From positions 1,116,001-1,180,000 of the forward strand of contig NZ_VUKA01000001.1 in NCBI RefSeq assembly GCF_008386565.1: DNA of 64,000 bases, written 5' to 3'. This DNA is from Teichococcus oryzae. Lineage in GTDB: Bacteria > Pseudomonadota > Alphaproteobacteria > Acetobacterales > Acetobacteraceae. The notes beneath the pieces are model-generated. The model ran no database searches. It saw only the letters and a list, made by a program, of their open reading frames with translations, and had not been told where the DNA came from. Positions within the stretch are counted from its first letter, which is position 1, and every line of letters begins with the position of its first letter. Shown here piece after piece: positions 40,526 to 50,968 of the stretch. A program made the translations under genes and the position numbers.

Positions 40526-40545
40526 AAATGGCGCTTGGCCATTTT
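40526..40545 (+). terminator. Hairpin 60 bases after fabH
   Basis: Seven-base stem AAATGGC / GCCATTT, loop GCTTG, followed by TG only. It lies between fabH and the small membrane gene and could end the rpmF-plsX-fabH transcript. Confidence 0.4.
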
Positions 40546-40568
40546 GATGCCGAGACGAGGATGCCCCC

Positions 40569-40754
40569 ATGTCCCAGGATGTTCCACAGGCTCTCCTGAC
40601 GCCAGCGGCTGGGCGCGAATCCTGGCGCCGTTCGCGCCCCGCCTATCACCCCGAGGAAGGGTCGGCGGACCGTTCCGACTGGCTTAGCCTCCTCAAGGCC
40701 GCCATTCTCCTTCTGGTGCCAGTGGCGATGCTGGCATTGCTGCTGACCCGGTAG
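40569..40754 (+). CDS. Small tail-anchored membrane protein candidate, 61 aa
   Basis: A hydrophilic N-terminal part rich in Arg, Ser and Glu (RESWRRSRPAYHPEEG) ends in one hydrophobic helix (LLKAAILLLVPVAMLALLLTR) at the very C-terminus, so an N-in tail anchor is predicted. GAGGA lies 9 bases before the ATG. The size and build are those of many unannotated microproteins. No family is recognised. The neighbours (fabH and dksA) do not suggest a role. Confidence 0.52.
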   Translation: MSQDVPQALLTPAAGRESWRRSRPAYHPEEGSADRSDWLSLLKAAILLLVPVAMLALLLTR

Positions 40755-40965
40755 GCCTGCGGGCAAAAGGGCTCCCGCCTGCATCGGGGGCGGTGCGGAA
40801 GCCGAACTGCCGCAGAAACTGGCACCGTTCCGGGCGCGCTCCAAAATTTCATGCCGGAAGCGACATACCTGACCTTGGCGTGGGGGTGGCGCCGCCTGTA
40901 TGGTCCGCCCGCTTCGTGGGGGGGTCTTCTTGCGGCCCAACTCCGCAGGCTGGGGGATCGAAGAA

Positions 40966-41382
40966 ATGCTGATCACTGTGCCGCCGGACTACCGGCCCTC
41001 GGAAACCGAGGAGTTCATGAGCCCCCTGCAGCAGGCCTATTTCCGGCAAAAGCTGCTGCGTTGGCGTCAGGACCTGCTGCGTGAAGCCGGAGACACCCTG
41101 GCCAGCTTGAGCGAAGGCGGCATCGCCGAGGCCGATCTGACGGACAGGGCCAGCGTTGAAACCGACCGTGCGCTGGAGCTGCGGACCCGCGACCGCGCCC
41201 GCAAGCTGATCGCCAAGATCGACCAGGCGCTGGAGCGCATCGACAACGGCACCTATGGCTATTGCGAGGAAACCGGCGAGCCGATCGGCCTGCGCCGGCT
41301 TGAGGCCCGCCCCATCGCGACGCTGTCGATCGAGGCCCAGGAACGTCACGAACGGATGGAGCGTGTCCACCGCGACGACTGA
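40966..41382 (+). CDS. dksA: DksA-type RNA polymerase-binding transcription factor
   Basis: Secondary-channel factor that works with ppGpp on RNA polymerase. The coiled-coil helices carry SPLQQAYFRQKLLRWRQDLL, and the coil tip region ADLTDRASVETDRALELRTRDR contains the Asp-x-x-Asp/Ala area; the C-terminal part is DNGTYGYCEETGEPIGLRRLEARP. The four zinc-finger Cys of E. coli DksA are reduced to one (GYCEETGEPIG), as known for alphaproteobacterial forms. I start at the ATG giving MLITVPPDYRPSETEEF (138 aa); an upstream ATG at 40900 adds 22 unconserved residues. Confidence 0.94.
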   Translation: MLITVPPDYRPSETEEFMSPLQQAYFRQKLLRWRQDLLREAGDTLASLSEGGIAEADLTDRASVETDRALELRTRDRARKLIAKIDQALERIDNGTYGYCEETGEPIGLRRLEARPIATLSIEAQERHERMERVHRDD

Positions 41383-41742
41383 GCCTGGCGCCTGGTGCGC
41401 GGGGACCGATTGCCCTTGCAATTCGGTTCGATCCGGTGCATCTGCCGCCGCGATGGATGGCCCTTGAGAATCGCCGCGTGCGAGGCCAGGTTCGTTCGTT
41501 CCAGAGGGCCTTGCAGATCGGCTCCATCGGAAAAGGCGATGCGCCTGATCCGGAGGGGTCCTGGTTTCTTGAGGCACCGGCCCGGTTGGTGAAACCGATC
41601 AGGCGGGCGCGCGGGGCGGGAAGCCGCGCCAGGGTTGTTTCATTTTCCCGCGCGGCCCTGGCCGCGTTTTTGTTCTTGGCGCGGTTCTTGCCGCGTTTCA
41701 TTTCCGCGCGGCTGCCGCCGCGATGCGTATTGGAGGCCCCCC
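41383..41742. other. 360-base dksA-fusA intergenic region (fusA leader)
   Basis: No gene is seen. The region contains short GCGCGG/CCGCGC repeats, a terminator-like hairpin at 41651-41671, and the fusA ribosome site TTGGAGG about 7 bases before the GTG. It is long for a gap in this dense chromosome, so it may hold the fusA promoter and a regulatory leader. Confidence 0.6.
41651..41671 (+). terminator. Intrinsic terminator/attenuator-like hairpin in the fusA leader
   Basis: Stem CGCGGC / GCCGCG with a CCTG tetraloop is followed directly by five T residues, then G. This is a textbook intrinsic terminator shape, 71 bases before the fusA start. It may end dksA transcription, or act as an attenuator of fusA; further GCGCGG/CCGCGC pairs downstream (41679-41712) could form competing stems. 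Confidence 0.6.
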
Positions 41743-43824
<2,082 letters not shown>

Positions 43825-43888
43825 GGCTTTCCGTTCATCCAGGCCGGCGCGGCAATGCCGCACCGGTCGTTGGAACGGCTGGTTTTTG

Positions 43889-43919
43889 ACGACGCGGGCG
43901 AGTCCATCGCCTGCGTCGT
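43889..43919 (+). terminator. Hairpin after fusA
   Basis: Thirteen-position stem ACGACGCGGGCGA / TCGCCTGCGTCGT with a single G-T pair and loop GTCCA, 65 bases past the fusA stop, followed by TTTGCG. Probable fusA terminator. Confidence 0.6.
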
Positions 43920-43996
43920 TTGCGTTCAGGCGCCCCCGTTCCTCCCAGCCTTGCAATGCGCCCCTGCCAAGGTCCGCCCATTTCGAAGCAGGATCG

Positions 43997-44299
43997 CTAG
44001 CTGGGCAGGCAGCGCATGATGTCGCTGTGGCCGCGCGCCAGCACGGGCTTCGTGCCGGTGGGGCAGGCGGCGGGCGCATCGCGCCGCGGTGGCGCCAGCC
44101 CCGTGTCCCATGGCTTCTGGCGGGACGATGCGCCATCGCAGCGTCCTGGCTTGCCGCGCACCGGCGTGCCGCCATTCGGGCAAAGCCAGCGGCGGATCGA
44201 TTCCAGCTCCGCGGCGCTGGGCCTCCGATAGGGCTCGGCCATGGGCGCTCCGGAGGCCAGCAGCAGCGGCAGGATCAGCAGGGGCAGGAGGCGCGGCAT
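43997..44299 (-). CDS. Small exported Cys-containing protein, 100 aa
   Basis: Unknown protein with a clear Sec signal peptide (MPRLLPLLILPLLLASGAPMA, cleavage expected near residue 21). The mature part of about 80 residues has four Cys (in WLCPNGG, GRCDG, AACPTG and MRCLPS), many Pro and Arg, and repeats a theme: CPxGxxPV in CPNGGTPVRG and CPTGTKPVLARG, which looks like an internal duplication. Two periplasmic disulfides are possible. It is convergent with fusA and divergent from the small membrane gene at 44385. Not recognised as a known family. Confidence 0.65.
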   Translation of the reverse strand: MPRLLPLLILPLLLASGAPMAEPYRRPSAAELESIRRWLCPNGGTPVRGKPGRCDGASSRQKPWDTGLAPPRRDAPAACPTGTKPVLARGHSDIMRCLPS

Positions 44300-44384
44300 C
44301 TCACTGTTCTACCATGCATGGCAGCGGCGGGCGCCGCGGTGATTCCCTCTTGAAGTTGACATGGCGTGCGGCGACATACCGTCC

Positions 44385-44684
44385 ATGAACCCGCGATCTG
44401 ATGACCGCCCCGTTCTCGACATGACCCCGGAGGGCGAGTTCCGAGGGCCAACGCCGCGCCCCACGACCTGGCTGGACCGTTTGCTGGTCCGCCTGGGTGG
44501 TGCCGCTGCCCTGGTCACCATCCTGGCCGTGGGTGTAGTGGTGGCTGCCCTGGCCGTTGCCTTCTTCGCCATCGCTGTTCCGGTGGCGCTGCTCGCGGGC
44601 TTGATCGCCTTCGGAAGCCTGTGGTGGCGCGCGCGGCGTGCCGGTGCCGGCACGCGGGTTTTCACGATGGGGATGCGCCGCTAG
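44385..44684 (+). CDS. Small membrane protein, about 99 aa
   Basis: A Pro/Asp-rich N-terminal cytoplasmic part (MNPRSDDRPVLDMTPEGEFRG) precedes two closely spaced hydrophobic helices (AAALVTILAVGVVVAALAVA and AIAVPVALLAGLIAFGSLWW) and a basic C-terminal tail. I start at the ATG giving MNPRSDD; an earlier ATG at 44361 is possible. The stop overlaps the stop of convergent comM (CTAG). The build is common among alphaproteobacterial inner-membrane proteins of unknown role. No motif is recognised. Confidence 0.65.
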   Translation: MNPRSDDRPVLDMTPEGEFRGPTPRPTTWLDRLLVRLGGAAALVTILAVGVVVAALAVAFFAIAVPVALLAGLIAFGSLWWRARRAGAGTRVFTMGMRR

Positions 44685-46207
44685 GCGGGAAGGGCGATCG
44701 CGGCCTGGGAAAGGCGCTGGCGGTAGCTCAGCGCCTCAGCCATGTGGGGGCGCCGGATGCGCTCGTCACCAGCCAGATCGGCAATGGTTCGTGCCACGCG
44801 GAAGCAGCGCGTAAAGCCGCGATTGGTGAGGCCCAGCTGCTGGGCCGCCCGTTCCGCCAGGTTCAGCGCGTCCGCCTCGCAGCCTTGGGTCAGGCCCTCC
44901 AGCGGGGCATCCGCATTGCTGACGGCTCCGCCATCCTGTTGGCGGCTTGCCTGCCGCATCCGCGCTCCGGCCACGCGCTCCGCGATGGCCCCGCTGCTTT
45001 CGCCGCGCGGCGCCCGTGCCAGTTCCCCAGGTGAAATCGGGGACATGGCAAGAACAAGATCCATCCGATCCAGGAGCGGACCCGAGATCCGTGCCTGATA
45101 GGTTTCGCCGCATCGCGGCGCCGAGCCGCATTCCCGCAGCGATTGACCGAGATGCCCGCAGCGGCAGGAATTCATCGCGGCGATCAGCTGGACCCGCGCC
45201 GGATAGGTGACATGGGCCGCCGCCCGGCTGATGACGCATTCGCCACTTTCCAGTGGCTGGCGCAAGGCTTCCAGCGCGGGGCGGGGAAATTCCGGCAATT
45301 CATCCAGGAACAGGACGCCCTGATGCGCCAGGCTGATCTCGCCTGGCCGGGCCTTCGGCCCTCCGCCCACCAGCGCGGCCTGGCTGGCCGAATGATGCGG
45401 GTTGCGGAAAGGCGGCCGCGCGGAGATGCGCCCGCCCTCGATCAGCCCTGCCACGCTGCGCACCAGGCTGACTTCCAGCGCTTCCCTCGGCGTCAGGTCC
45501 GGCAAGAGGCCGGGCAGGCGGCTGGCGAGCATCGATTTCCCGGCCCCTGGCGGGCCTATCAGCAGCAGGTTGTGCCGGCCCGCGGCCGCGATCTCCAGGG
45601 CGCGTTTGCCGCTTTCCTGGCCACGGACTTCGGACAGGCAGGCGCCGGGCGCCTTCTCCCGGATCAGTCCTGGCGCGGCGGGTGGTGCCAGCAACTGACG
45701 CCCGGTCAGATGCGCCATCAATTGCTGCAGATCGGCGGCGGCGAGGATCTCGATCCCGCTGGCCCAAGTAGCCTCGCCGCCCTGCTGAACCGGACAGATG
45801 AGGCCGAGGCCGCGAGAAGCCGCGCCAAGGGCCGCCGGCAGGATTCCGGCCACGGGACCGATGGCGCCATCCAGGGCCAGCTCTCCCAACGCCGCGAAGC
45901 CGGTCAGCTCATCCGCCGGGATCAGGCCCATCGCCGCCAGCAGGGCCAGGGCGATGGGCAGGTCGAAATGCGATCCTTCCTTCTGGATGTCCGCTGGTGC
46001 CAGGTTCACCAAAACCCGCTTCGGCGGCAGGGCGAGGCCCATGCCCGCCAGGGCGGCGCGCACCCGTTCCCGGCTTTCCGCCACGGCCTTGTCGGGCAGG
46101 CCCACCACCGTGAAGGCCGGCAGGCCGCTGGCGATCTGCACCTGCACCTCGACGGGCAGCGTATCGATGCCGGAAAAGGCAAAGGTGGTGATGCGGGTGA
46201 CGGTCAT
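44681..46207 (-). CDS. comM: ComM / YifB-family Mg-chelatase-like AAA ATPase
   Basis: Hexameric helicase of the ComM family, which promotes branch migration during natural transformation. N-terminal Lon-protease-like domain with GLPDKAVAESRERVRAAL and PADIQKEGSHFDLPIALALLA; AAA core with Walker A LLIGPPGAGKSMLASRLPGLL, Walker B GVLFLDELPEFPRPALEALRQPLE, and the Cys-rich insert SCRCGHLG...CGSAPRCGETYQARISGPLLDRMDL; a C-terminal Mg-chelatase domain has RGFTRCFRVARTIADL. Length 508 aa. Together with comEC it suggests competence genes in this genome. Confidence 0.95.
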   Translation of the reverse strand: MTVTRITTFAFSGIDTLPVEVQVQIASGLPAFTVVGLPDKAVAESRERVRAALAGMGLALPPKRVLVNLAPADIQKEGSHFDLPIALALLAAMGLIPADELTGFAALGELALDGAIGPVAGILPAALGAASRGLGLICPVQQGGEATWASGIEILAAADLQQLMAHLTGRQLLAPPAAPGLIREKAPGACLSEVRGQESGKRALEIAAAGRHNLLLIGPPGAGKSMLASRLPGLLPDLTPREALEVSLVRSVAGLIEGGRISARPPFRNPHHSASQAALVGGGPKARPGEISLAHQGVLFLDELPEFPRPALEALRQPLESGECVISRAAAHVTYPARVQLIAAMNSCRCGHLGQSLRECGSAPRCGETYQARISGPLLDRMDLVLAMSPISPGELARAPRGESSGAIAERVAGARMRQASRQQDGGAVSNADAPLEGLTQGCEADALNLAERAAQQLGLTNRGFTRCFRVARTIADLAGDERIRRPHMAEALSYRQRLSQAAIALPA

Positions 46208-46252
46208 GCCGAATTGGTAATGTTCGGCGGAGTAATTTTCAACTGATAGGTT

Positions 46253-47287
46253 CTATCGTGGCTTCCAGCTCGTCAGGAAGCGTTGCAGCAGCCCGCCAAT
46301 GGCCTCGGTGTTGTAGCCGCCTTCCTGAACCAGCACCGTCGGCAGTCCCAGCCCCGACAGGATTTCCGCGGCGCGTGCGAAGCCATCCGCAGTGACGCGC
46401 AGGAAGCTGAGCGGCTCCTGGTCGGAAGCATCGAATCCGAGGGGCACCACCAGCGCCTCGGCGCCGAATTGGCGTGCTTCCTTCGCCGCCATGGAGACGG
46501 CTTCCAGCCATTCCTCATCCCCGGTGCCGCGCGGCAGGGGCAGGTTCCGGTTGAAGCCTTCACCAGCGCCGCCGCCATGCTCCGAGGCATGGCCGACATA
46601 CCAGGGGTAATAAGCGGAGGGATCGCCATGCACCGATACCGTCAGCACGTCCGGCCGTTCCCAGAAGATGCCCTGCGTGCCGTTGCCGTGATGCGCGTCG
46701 ATGTCGATCACCGCGACCCGCGCCGCGCCGGACCCGCGCAGGGCTTCCGCCGCCAGGGCGCTGTTGTTGACGTAGCAATGGCCGCCGGCGCGGGCCGCAT
46801 AGGCGTGGTGCCCCGGTGGGCGGGCAAGGGCATAGGCGCTGCCCCCCTGGCTCGCCACTTCCGCCGCGGCCAGGGCGCAGCTGGCCGCAGACAGGACCGA
46901 TTCCCACGTGCCTGGCCCGATCGGGCAGGCCGTGTCGGCGGTGAACCAGCCGGTGCGGCCAATGATCGGGCGGGACAGCGTCGCGCCTTGAGCCAGCATC
47001 TCGGGCGAGGGGTGCATGTTGGCCACCACCTCCGGCCCGCTATCCGGCATGGTGGCCCATTCCTCCGCGGCTTCCCGCAGGAACGCGACATAGTCTGGCG
47101 CATGGACCGTCAGCAGCGCGTCCGGCGCCACCAGGGCCGGGGTCGTGACCTCGGCCCCCAGCTGCCGCAGGGCGCCGAGCAGGGCCTCGGCGCGTGCCGC
47201 GACCTCGAAATGCTGCCGGACCTGGCCGCGCTGGAGGAAGAATTGCGGCTGGTGCCGCGACTGATCGGGATGGGCAAAAGCGCGCAT
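46253..47287 (-). CDS. Histone deacetylase-family hydrolase, acetylpolyamine amidohydrolase-like
   Basis: Zn-dependent deacetylase of the arginase/HDAC superfamily. The active-site His pair is in ARPPGHHAYAARAGGHCYVNNSALAAEAL, and the metal Asp/His in VAVIDIDAHHGNGTQGIFW; the third metal Asp is in VPLGFDASDQEPL, and the Tyr-type block is EGGYNTEAIGG. The stretch TVSVHGDPSAYYPWYVGHASEHGGG resembles acetylpolyamine amidohydrolases rather than AcuC. Length 344 aa. It is 46 bases upstream of comM on the same strand. Substrate not proven; acetylated polyamines or another amide are possible. Confidence 0.9.
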   Translation of the reverse strand: MRAFAHPDQSRHQPQFFLQRGQVRQHFEVAARAEALLGALRQLGAEVTTPALVAPDALLTVHAPDYVAFLREAAEEWATMPDSGPEVVANMHPSPEMLAQGATLSRPIIGRTGWFTADTACPIGPGTWESVLSAASCALAAAEVASQGGSAYALARPPGHHAYAARAGGHCYVNNSALAAEALRGSGAARVAVIDIDAHHGNGTQGIFWERPDVLTVSVHGDPSAYYPWYVGHASEHGGGAGEGFNRNLPLPRGTGDEEWLEAVSMAAKEARQFGAEALVVPLGFDASDQEPLSFLRVTADGFARAAEILSGLGLPTVLVQEGGYNTEAIGGLLQRFLTSWKPR

Positions 47288-47340
47288 GGCGCCCAGGCTA
47301 ATCCTGTTTCCGGCGGGTTGTCGATGCGCCGCCGTGCCGA

Positions 47341-49062
47341 TCAGGCCAGCAATTCGGCCTGCGCCCCGCTCAGGCGGCGATACAGCCCGTCCTGACGCAA
47401 CAGCTCCTCATGCGTGCCCTGCGCCTCGATGCCGTCGCGGTCCACCACGACGATCCGGTCGGCATTGCGCACGGTGCCCAGGCGATGGGCGATCACCAGG
47501 GTGGTGCGGCCTTCCGCCAGTTCCGTCAGGGATTGCTGGATGGCGCGCTCCGTTTCCGTGTCGAGGGCGGAGGTGGCTTCGTCCAGGATCAGGATGGGCG
47601 GGTTCTTCAGGAAGATGCGGGCAATGGCCAGGCGCTGCTTCTGCCCGCCGGACAGCTTCACGCCCCGTTCGCCGATCAGCGTGTCCAGCCCTTCCGGCAG
47701 CTGCGCGATCATGCCGTCCAGCCGGGCACGGCGGGCGGCATCCAGGATGTCCGCCTCTGACGCGCCGAGGCGGCCATAGGCGATGTTTTCCCGCAGCGTT
47801 CCGGCGAACAGGAACACGTCCTGCTGCACGATGCCGATCTGCGCGCGCAGCGAGGCCAGCGTCATCTTGCGGATGTCGATGCCGTCGATGGTGATGCGGC
47901 CGCCCTGCACCTCGTAGAAGCGCGGCAGCAGGGAGCAGAGGGTGGTCTTGCCGGCGCCCGAGGGACCAACAAAGGCAATGGTCTTGCCGGCCGGGATGGC
48001 GAGGTCGATACCGTCCAGGACCGGGCGGTTCTCGCCATAGCCGAAGCGGACCTTCTCGTAGCGGATTTCGCCCCGCAGCTTCGGTGCGGGCGTGGCATCC
48101 GGCGCGTCGGCGATATCGGGCCGGGTGTCCAGCAGCTCGGTGTAGCGGCGGAAGCCGGCGATGCCCTTGGGATAGGTCTCGATGACCGCGCTGATCTTCT
48201 CGACGGGACGGAAGAACACGCCGACCAGCAGCAGGAAGCCGACGAACTCGCCGTTGGAAAGCTGGCCGTTCAGCACGAACCAGCTTCCGGCCAGCATCAC
48301 CACCATCTGGGTCAGCCGCATGCCGAGATAGTTCAGCGACATGCTGGCCGCCATGATGCGGTACGCTTCCAGCTTGGTGGAGCGGTAGCGGGCATTGTCG
48401 CGCGCGAACAGGGTGCGCTCGTGGTCCTCGTTGCCGAAGGCCTGCACCACGCGGATGCCGCCCACCGCTTCCTCGATGCGGGCGTTGAAGGCGCCGACGC
48501 GGCCGAACAGGTTGCGCCAGGTCGCGGTCATGCGGCTGCCGTAATGCGTCGATCCCACGGCGATAATGGGAACGATCACGGCGGTCATCAGCGCCAGCGG
48601 CACATTGACCGTGAACATCAGCGCGAAGGCGCCCAGGAAGGTCATCACCGCGATGAACAGATCCTCGGGGCCGTGATGCGCGACCTCGCCCACCTCCTCC
48701 AGGTCCTTGGTGACGCGGGCGACGAGATGGCCGGTCTTCTGGTTGTCGTAGAAGCGGAAGGAAAGCTTCTGGAGATGGTCGAACGCCTTGCGGCGCATCT
48801 CGGTCTCGATGTTGATGCCCAGGGCGTGGCCCCAATAGGTCACCACCGCCATCAGCCCCGTGTTCATCAGGTAGATGGCGAGCAGCCCGGCGGCCGCCAG
48901 CAGGATCAGCATCCAGTCCTGTTGCGGCAGCAACTCGTCCACGAACAGCTTGACGGCGACGGGAAAGCCCAGCTCCAGCAGCCCCGACAGCACGGCGCAG
49001 GAGAAATCGAGCATGAACAGCCCGCGATGGGGCCGGTAATAGCTGAAAAAGCGCCGCAGCAT
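47341..49062 (-). CDS. MsbA-like ABC exporter (fused permease-ATPase)
   Basis: Half-transporter of the lipid/multidrug exporter class. About six membrane helices occupy residues 1-310 (including FVGFLLLVGVFFRPVEKI in the last one), then the ATPase: Walker A AFVGPSGAGKTTLCSLLPRFY, Q-loop IGIVQQDVFLFAGTLRENIAYG, signature VKLSGGQKQRLAIARIF, Walker B PPILILDEATSALDTETE and H-loop TTLVIAHRLGTVRNA. All catalytic motifs are intact. The ATG at 49062 gives 573 aa; a TTG at 49086 is also possible. The cargo cannot be read from the sequence. Confidence 0.93.
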   Translation of the reverse strand: MLRRFFSYYRPHRGLFMLDFSCAVLSGLLELGFPVAVKLFVDELLPQQDWMLILLAAAGLLAIYLMNTGLMAVVTYWGHALGINIETEMRRKAFDHLQKLSFRFYDNQKTGHLVARVTKDLEEVGEVAHHGPEDLFIAVMTFLGAFALMFTVNVPLALMTAVIVPIIAVGSTHYGSRMTATWRNLFGRVGAFNARIEEAVGGIRVVQAFGNEDHERTLFARDNARYRSTKLEAYRIMAASMSLNYLGMRLTQMVVMLAGSWFVLNGQLSNGEFVGFLLLVGVFFRPVEKISAVIETYPKGIAGFRRYTELLDTRPDIADAPDATPAPKLRGEIRYEKVRFGYGENRPVLDGIDLAIPAGKTIAFVGPSGAGKTTLCSLLPRFYEVQGGRITIDGIDIRKMTLASLRAQIGIVQQDVFLFAGTLRENIAYGRLGASEADILDAARRARLDGMIAQLPEGLDTLIGERGVKLSGGQKQRLAIARIFLKNPPILILDEATSALDTETERAIQQSLTELAEGRTTLVIAHRLGTVRNADRIVVVDRDGIEAQGTHEELLRQDGLYRRLSGAQAELLA

Positions 49063-49090
49063 CGAAGGGTATCCTGGCCGGGACAAGGTG

Positions 49091-49120
49091 GGCGGGGCCG
49101 CCTGTTGCGGCCGCCCCGCC
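49091..49120. terminator. GC-rich hairpin between MBL gene and ABC exporter
   Basis: Outer stem GGCGGGGC / GCCCCGCC with an inner CCGC / GCGG stem, about 50 bases beyond the MBL stop and before the exporter start on the minus strand. Candidate terminator without a T-run. Confidence 0.45.
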
Positions 49121-49168
49121 TCCTATCCGGCGCCAGCGCCGCCCGGTCAACCGCGGCGCGCGGGGGTG

Positions 49169-50167
49169 TCAGCCCAGCGAGGACAGATTCATCGGCGCCG
49201 GCACCCAGTCATAGCCGTCGCCGGCACGGGCGACATGGCCCAGGCCCGGCCAGGGGAAGTGGTAGGACAGCAACGGCAGCCGGTCCGTGGCGAGCCGGTC
49301 CAGCATGCGGCTGCGGGACTGCGCGGACAGTTTGGGATCAGTGTCATAGGCGAATTCCCACATCGGCTTGCGGAGCAGCAGGATGTGGTGGTGCGCCAGG
49401 TCGCCCGTGTTCACCATCACCTGGTTGCCGGAGGTGATGGCATAGCAATGATGCCCGACCGTGTGGCCCGGCGTCGCCAGCGCCACCACGCCGGGCGCCA
49501 CCTCCTGCTCGTTGCGGACCATCACCAGGCGATCGCGATAGGCGGACAGGTTCTTCTTGGCCCCTTCGACGAAGACCTTCATGAAGTCCGGGCCGCGCTT
49601 GTTGTTGTCGTCGGTCCAGTATTTCAGGTCCGCCTCCGACACCGCCACCTGGGCGTTGGGAAACACGCGCTGCCCCTTGGCATCCGTCAGGCCCCAGCAA
49701 TGGTCGTTATGGGCGTGGGTCAGCACCACCAAGTCGATCTGCTCGGGCTCGATGCCGGCGGCGCGCATGTTGTTCAGCAACTGCCCGGTGGTGGGGCCGA
49801 ACATCTTGCTGTCCGCCCCCATGCTTTCTCCCATGCCGGTGTCGAACAGGATCAGCTGGCGCCCCGTGTTCAGGATCAGGGCGTTCTGTTCCAGGGTCGC
49901 CGCATCTGGCGGAAGAAAGGCGGCTTCCAGCAGGCTGCGAAGCTCGGCGGGCGGGGAAGCGGGAAAGGCCGGCTCCGGCTGGCCCAGCGGCAGGCGGCCG
50001 TCCGACACAATGGTCGCCTCGTACTCGCCCAGGCGGAAGCGGTGCCAAGCTGGCGGCAGGCTGTTGCGGAAGGGCGCCCCGGCCCGGGCAGGCATGCCCC
50101 CGAGCGACAAGGCGCCGGCCATGGCAGCAGCGCCTCCGAGCAAGGCGCGGCGGTTCAATGCGGTCAT
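49169..50167 (-). CDS. Tat-exported MBL-fold metallohydrolase
   Basis: Metallo-beta-lactamase-fold hydrolase with an N-terminal Tat-type signal (NRRALLGGAAAMAGALSL, then an Ala-rich cleavage area ARAGA). The metal motif is LVVLTHAHNDHCWGL (HxHxDH); further metal residues are in VALATPGHTVGHHCY and MVNTGDLAHHHIL. The ATG at 50167 (MTALNRRALLGG) gives 332 aa. The build resembles the YtnP/AttM-like lactonase and other periplasmic MBL hydrolases; the substrate is unknown. A carbapenemase is not indicated. Confidence 0.88.
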   Translation of the reverse strand: MTALNRRALLGGAAAMAGALSLGGMPARAGAPFRNSLPPAWHRFRLGEYEATIVSDGRLPLGQPEPAFPASPPAELRSLLEAAFLPPDAATLEQNALILNTGRQLILFDTGMGESMGADSKMFGPTTGQLLNNMRAAGIEPEQIDLVVLTHAHNDHCWGLTDAKGQRVFPNAQVAVSEADLKYWTDDNNKRGPDFMKVFVEGAKKNLSAYRDRLVMVRNEQEVAPGVVALATPGHTVGHHCYAITSGNQVMVNTGDLAHHHILLLRKPMWEFAYDTDPKLSAQSRSRMLDRLATDRLPLLSYHFPWPGLGHVARAGDGYDWVPAPMNLSSLG

Positions 50168-50284
50168 TCTTTCCTCCCCATGCGCTTCTGCGGCGGGTTC
50201 GCGCCGGTATTGCAGCGCATCGGAAGCGGAGCACGGAACCCGGGAACAGCGCAACGGCCCAGCCGGCAGGCGGTGCCGCCCGCC

Positions 50285-50968
50285 TCAGGCCTTCGCGGCG
50301 GTGGCCGCGCCGCGACGGTGCAGCAGGTGGGTCATGGCCGCGGTGCCCAGCACCGGCACCAGAAGATTGCCGAACGGCACCACCGCCAGCGCCGCGAGCA
50401 CGCCACCCACCGCCAGAACCTCCGAACGGCGGTGGCGGCGCAGACGGCGCGACTCGGGCACCGACATGCGGCGCTGCGCCACCCCCTCGAACAGCCCATA
50501 GCCCAGCGACACCGTCGCCACCGCCCAGAACAGCAGCACCCCGACCGGCGGCAATGCGATGGCGAGCGGCAGGATCAGCAGGCTGAGCAACAGCAGCCGC
50601 ACAGACATCGCGAGGTTGGCGCGGATCTGCGCCGCCAGGGGCGCGCCCTGCGCCTCGGGCAGGCCGGGATAGAAGCGCCGCTCCACCGCATCCGCGACAT
50701 CGTCGAGAAAAAGGCCGGTGATGACCAGCATCACAGGCACGAACAGCCAGATGGCACCGATCAGCACCAGCGCCCCGCCAAGCAGCCCGGCCGCGGTGGC
50801 CATCCATCCCTGGCCACCCGCCAGGGCGCCGGCGCCCCAATCGGCCAGCCAGGCCAGGCCCGCGAAGGCCAGCAAGGCGGCGCCGACTCCCTTCAGCAAG
50901 GGACGCCGGAAACCCGGATCGCCGATCTGGCGCAAGGGCAGGAGAAGGCTGGCAGGCACGGCGCGCAT
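50285..50968 (-). CDS. EI24/CysZ-family membrane protein
   Basis: Integral membrane protein of 227 aa with the EI24/CysZ layout: an N-terminal amphipathic part (LRQIGDPGFRRPLLKGVGAAL), helices around residues 25-45, 58-90 (GLLGGALVLIGAIWLFVPVML), 130-170 (LLLLSLLILPLAIALPPVGVLLF) and a C-terminal pair (LAVGGVLAALAVVPFGNLLVPVLG). The block FYPGLPEAQGAPLAAQI between the helices is typical of the alphaproteobacterial branch, often annotated EI24 domain-containing. The role is unproven; CysZ relatives take up sulfate, but no sulfur genes are near. Confidence 0.78.
   Translation of the reverse strand: MRAVPASLLLPLRQIGDPGFRRPLLKGVGAALLAFAGLAWLADWGAGALAGGQGWMATAAGLLGGALVLIGAIWLFVPVMLVITGLFLDDVADAVERRFYPGLPEAQGAPLAAQIRANLAMSVRLLLLSLLILPLAIALPPVGVLLFWAVATVSLGYGLFEGVAQRRMSVPESRRLRRHRRSEVLAVGGVLAALAVVPFGNLLVPVLGTAAMTHLLHRRGAATAAKA

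Noticed and set aside
49169-50167. Metallo-beta-lactamase (carbapenemase)
   Set aside because: HxHxDH is shared by the whole MBL fold; the remaining blocks do not match class B beta-lactamases.
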